DNA from: Priapulus caudatus
Taxonomy: Eukaryota > Priapulida > Priapulimorpha > Priapulimorphida > Priapulidae
Direction: 5' to 3'
Assembly: GCF_000485595.1 (NCBI RefSeq)
Contig: NW_014577497.1
Location: 68,239 to 103,149 of the forward strand
Length of the DNA: 34,911 nt
The position numbers and the translations under genes are program-made. The stretch's first letter is position 1. Every line of letters starts with the position of its first letter. Shown here in pieces: positions 22,469 through 28,400 of this stretch. The notes under the pieces were generated by a model that had not been told where the DNA came from, did not search any database, and worked only from the letters and a program-made list of their open reading frames with translations.

Positions 22469-25400
22469 ATACGTTCAGCATGAGCGTGTGGGGGTGTTCG
22501 TGTGTGCGTGAGTGTGGCAAGTTGATTATAGCACAGTTTCAGGATAATTCCTGCGTAAATACTCCTCCACGGTGACGAGTGAAACAAGTTGGGATTATGT
22601 GCTAAGCTAGCAACTAGTGAGTCACTCTCTGAGATTGCCACCATCATCCACCCACCTAGCTCTATACTAGTACAGTTGCCGCAGGCTTGCTATACAGGCT
22701 TTCCAGCAGTCCTTGACAACATTTTAGGGCTAATTTTAGGGAGAAATTAAGGTTTTTTTAGGGCTATTTTAGGAATTTTTAGGGACAAATCGAAACATTT
22801 TAGGGATAAAATAAGTCACTTAAAATTACCTTTCATAAAAATCAACGTGTTAACTTACAGATACAGTTCTATGTGGTATGTGTCCAGTCTACCAGCTATT
22901 CCTATACTCCAAGTCCTTGATACGACTGTACATCATCAAGTTTCATGCAAATTAAGCATGTCTTGTACATCCATGCAGCCAGGAACAGGGTCGTATAATC
23001 AGACACTGAAGCTTAGGAATCACTGGTAGACTGAGTCACAATACTTACTCTGTATAAAGATAACTAGAAAACATCCATTAGCAGGGTCTCCAACCCTGTG
23101 AACTCCAAATGCGGAATGTTCCCAATTGGTGATCAGTAACTAGTGGCGTATTCAGAAATTGATGGGGGGGGCGAAATGTACCTGGGCTGCCGCAGGCAGG
23201 CCCGCGTGCCGTAGGCATGCCAGTGGTAGGGTGGTTCTGGGGGCATGCCCCCCCAGAAAATTTTGAAATATTTAACCCATTCTTCTGCAATCTGAGGCAT
23301 ACTGTGGGCCATATTCTCATGTCTGATAACACTATCTCAATCCTATACTCAACCCTACAACCCTTGTCTGATTAGTAGACAAACTACGCGACACCTTGCA
23401 GACAGCGCCTGTCTGACTAGGCTATTCCATTTACCGTAGACATGCCAGATACAAAATGCCTGAAAAAAAACAATGTGTACAAGCGAACAATCAGTGCAAA
23501 TTTTGTACAGTGCAACTGAAATGAGGAATATAACCTTGCCGCTGCAGAATGCGGAAATTAAGCCTAGAAATCGTAATGATTCCGCAGAATGAGGAATGGT
23601 TGGAGGACATAATTACAAACCAAAAGTTCATCATCTCATCACCAAAAACTCCAAACATATCTGTGAATTTTTTTTTTTGGAATTTGAATAACATTTTAGC
23701 CCTTTTTTAGAAATTGCATACATTTTTTTTAGGAATTTTAGGGCGAGCTCAAATTTTTAGGAATTTTTAGTAATTTTAGGGCCGCTGGAAAGCCTGGCTA
23801 TAGAACCCGCTACATGCGACAGAGGGTGCACTTAGTGCAAGAATAAAGATAAGGGAAACGGGTCCACGCCACGAACATCTTTATATAATATGTACATATA
23901 CTACTTGTATAGCTATGCTCGCGGTTGTATACGTGATAAAGAGTAAAGACTAAATAAAGTAAATCCGGGTCACAAATATCTGTAAGCAGTCCCCATCAGC
24001 CACGTTAAAACACATTACTCGCACAGTGGGGAGAATTAGCAGAGCGAAACCGAGCGAGATCCGATGGGCTGTATATATTATATATAACGTTTAATAAACC
24101 AGCAGCATAAACCAGGTCGCAACCAGGAGCGTCTCAGCAGGTGTTACCCTCTGTAGCATAACGCTAAAAAATACACAGAAATACACGTCATCCGATCAAA
24201 GACTGGTCCTGCACGGCTACATAAAGGAAGCATAGAGGGGTACTGTATGCGCTGCACGTAAGTTCTGTGAGTGGTCCACAGTAGTATTAAAGACCAAGAA
24301 CATATGTATACGTAACGTGTTCATGCTAAGACACTAAATTAGATAAGAATGATGTCAACGTCGAAATACGTTGTACAGTTAGTTAATAACAAGTCTATAA
24401 TGCAAACTCATCATGAGTAATAATCCATGTGGTTCAAGTAGAACAGGTCTTTATATTTTAACAAGCAATAATCCGTGACCTCAAATAATATATAATCACT
24501 CGACCTGTCAACGCTATAAAAACGGGTTGCCTAACTCCGGACTGCTATCTTGCTACGTTAACACAGGAGCACAGACCAGACGACACCTTCTGCAGCGTTA
24601 GAGAAGCAAGGACCTTCCACGTCGTCCCCGATTTCCAGCATCTTCCTCATTCCCTCACATCTTCCCCGATCTTCCCACATCTTCCCCACTCTTCCACACC
24701 TGTCCCAGACTTCCAAATCTCCCACGTTCTTCCACATCTTCTCCGTTTCTCCCACATTTTCCCCGCTCCCCCAAATCTTCCCAGCTCCCCACACTTCCCT
24801 GCTCCCCCGACATCTTCCCCACTCCACTCCCCCCACAGCTTCCCAGTTCTTCCCACTTCTCCCCTCTCGCAGCACAGCAGGTAGACATGAGGCTGCGTTG
24901 CTACGTCGCTGTGCTGCTCGCCACGCTCGCGCTCAACGCGCTCTCTGCGCGCGGGCAGCGCGACATAGAGATCGACTACGAGGAGCTTGTCTCGCGTCTG
25001 CTCGCCGACGACCTCATCCTTATCGACGTGCGCGAGCCGTTCGAGCTGCCGCGCGACGGCGCCATAGAGGGCGCCACGAACATTCCGATGGGCGAGCTCG
25101 TCGCAGCGTTCTCGCTGCCGCCGGCGGACTTCCGGCTGCGCTACGGCATCGCGAAGCCCGACAACGTGACGCACAACCTCGTGCTGAGCTGTCGCACGGG
25201 CCGCCGCTCCCTCATCGCCGTCGGCTGGCTTCAGGAGCTCGGCTTCACCAACGTGCGGCACTACGTGGGTGGCATCCGCGGCTACCGGCAGCGGCAGGAG
25301 GCGACGCCCGCGCAGCTGCGCGAGATGCTGCTCGCCGGCGCGGAGGAACCTCTCGTTATCGACGCGCGGCCCGCTAGCGAGCGCTGTCACCGTGGTTACG

Positions 25401-28400
25401 TCGTCGGCTCGGTCAGCATCCCGCGGCACCGCGTCGCCACGGCGTTCGCGCTCCCCGCCGCCGACTTCCGAAAGCGGTACGGCGTCGCTAAACCGGACCC
25501 GTCGGCGGAGAACGTGGTGGTGTACAGCAGGCACGAAGAGGTGAGTACGATGGCACAGCGCACGCTGCATAGGCTCGGTCACCTCAACGTGAGGCGGCTC
25601 GTTGGAGGGTTCAGCAAGTGGAAGGTGCAGGAACCAGAGCTGACAGTGAACGCAAGAGATGCAAAGAAGAAAACAAACAGAGCGAGCGGAACAAATGCAG
25701 CGAATGGAATGAGCGGAACAAATGCAGTGAATGGAACGAGCAGAACTCATGCAGCAAATGGAACGATGGTGGCGAACGGAATTAATGGAACAAATGCAGC
25801 GAACTAGTGGATTACTGCAGTATGCCGAGTTGGAATGACTAATTTAGTGTCTGTTCACAATGCCATTTATAAATGCCACAAAAATTACAATGGTTTTCTA
25901 CTTATAACTATAGTGACTGAACATTTTGAAGAATAATGTTATGAAAAACCAGTGAAAATATTTGAAGACCCAGAAACCTTGAAATTTCATGGTGAATGGA
26001 ACCTATTATGTACGTAGTAGTTATAAATTCAAAATTCTCAATAAAATCATTTGTATTTTGGTCTAGATTTCTGTGCACGAGTTTATTATGATGACTTTTA
26101 TGCAGGTGTCTACACATATGTCTTCCCGTGTAGGCCTTAGAACATTTTTGCAAGATACCACTCACTGTAGAAATGTAAATGAGTAACTCAAATAGAGCAC
26201 TTTACGCCTGTGTTCGTGCGTCGCGTGCCAGTGCGCGTGCGTGCGTGCATACGCTTCGATGAGCGTGTGGGGCGTGTCGCGTGTGCCGTGAGTGTGCAAG
26301 TTGGATTATAGCCACAGTTTGCAGGATAATTCCTGCGTAAATACTCCTCCACAGTGACGAGTGAAACAAGTTGGGTTATGTGCTAAGCTAGCAACTTGTG
26401 AGATCACTCTCTTGAGATTGCACCATCATCCACCCACCTAGCTCTAACAGTTGCCGCAGTGCTGCTATACAGGCTTTCAGCAGTCGCTTGACAACTTTTA
26501 GGGTTAATTTTAGGGAGAATTTAAGGTTTTTTTTAGGGATCTGGGGGACATAGACCCTATGAGCGTTAGTTAATAACAAGTCTATAATGCAAACTCATCA
26601 TGAGTAATAGCTTGTAATTCCATAAATTGCTAAACCTATATATATATATAGGTTTAGCAATTTATGGAATTACAAGCTATTACTGTAAGCCACAATAATA
26701 TATATATAAACTATCTAGCTTACCTTGATGTTTTGATTGTGAAAGTGCCAGTGAATGTTAATGCGTAGCTGGGGAAAAGGTAAAACTGGGGGGGGGGGGG
26801 GGGGCTTGTGACTCTCTCCGGATCTCTAGAAGTTTGATAGTGGCGTTGGTGCAGCTTGAAAAATTGATTTGAAGTTGGAATTAAAGTGATGCTTTCGCAT
26901 CAGTCTCAGCATTAAAAATTCAGTTATGTAGTTACGGTTACCCGCTCATCTTAGTAGGGCAGGGGTGCACTGACCACTTTTCACTAACAGCCTCTGGCAG
27001 GTCCCCTCCCTTTAACTACTGGTTTAATCGCTTCACAACACAATGTGCGACGAGCAACGCCTGTCGAGAGTCACGTCTCTGCATAGCTCTAGTACTAGTA
27101 CAGCCCTTGTCCGCCACAGGCGCCACTTGTTCTTAGTACTAGAGCCTAGTCTCTGCACATCTCTGCTGCGTTCCAGACACAAGATGGCCGCCAGACACGT
27201 GCTGTACATCGCAGTCCTGTGCCTCGCGCACGTCTCCGCCGACGTACGCACCGACAACAACGACGACGCGGAGATCCCGGACTCTTGCGCGGCACGTGGC
27301 GCCACCTCGTGCGGCGCGGACGCGACAGACGACCTCAGCGACCTCGTCGTGCCGACGCGCGAGTGCCGCGATGACGAGGTCACGCACGGCGACCTCCGGC
27401 GGCTGCTCGCCGACGACGCCATCTTGCTCGTCGACGTGCGTGAGCGCGACGAGTTCGCCGAAGACGGGCGCATAGAGGGCGCCGTCAACGTGCCGCTGGA
27501 CGACGTCGCCGCGGCGTTTGCGCTGCCGCCCGCCGAGTTTGCGGCGCGCTACGGCACGGACAAGATGGCCGACGCGGCGCCGATAGTCGTGCACTGCCGC
27601 ACGGGCGTGCGCAGTCTGTGCGCGCTGACGACGCTGAGAGAGATGGGGTACGCGACGGCGCGCCATTACCCGGGCGGCATCGTCGAGTGGCTGCAGATGG
27701 AGAGCGCGCACGCGGCCGGCGCTTAGCGTGGAGAGTGGTCACCTCATCGTGTAGTACATGCGTAATACGCGCGCCGTCAAACGTGTGTGTGACGGCCACT
27801 CGAGGGAAATTCCGAAAGTGGCTTGTACGGTGGGCAGGCGGTTGTTCTACGGAGATGGTTTCATTGTATAACTGTCACTCAGGAAAACCACAGTGCCCTT
27901 TATAGAAAGGTGGCCGTTCTATAGAGGTGGTCGTTTCACAGAGGTGGCCATTAACATGGGTTCGATTGTATGGATATAGTAGCATGAACGTCAGAAGTAG
28001 ATAATAGGGACGAAGTGTGACTTCAATAAACAAGGGAAATTCGTCATCTACTAGCCTTAATTCCCTACGATTTAATACGCGTAACTCAACCAACTTGAGC
28101 TCAAATCGTATACAGTACATTCGCCCAGCTGAGCATCGTGCGAAATCGTTTCCTCCTATGTACACCTGCAATCCGGAGATACAGACTAAAACGTACGACA
28201 GAATGGACACACTCCTTCCCTATTATCTACTTCTGATGAACGTGTACGTGTAGAGGTCGAAGGTATGAGGAAGCTAACATACAGCTACTGACTACGTGAA
28301 GTATAGTCTTTCTGATATATGGTCTACTTCAAAGAAGCAGCCATACTGGCAGATATTCTCAAATTATGAAATTATTCTAAATCAAGGTGATCCAACATCC

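Noticed and set aside
24647-25750. Long minus-strand frame of 367 codons opposite the intact rhodanese
   Set aside because: Shadow of a very GC-rich gene and of the pyrimidine tract. Arg/Ala/His-rich with no domain, while the plus strand encodes clear rhodanese motifs.
20623-26165. Minus-strand frame conserved in three array units ([20 protein letters not shown])
   Set aside because: Conserved only because the units are recent duplicates. It has no recognisable domain and one copy is shortened.
24887-27726. Bacterial origin of the rhodanese genes
   Set aside because: High GC and lack of introns could suggest transfer, but Tks exons here are equally GC-rich, the genes have TATA and AATAAA signals, and TSTD1-like domains are normal in animals.
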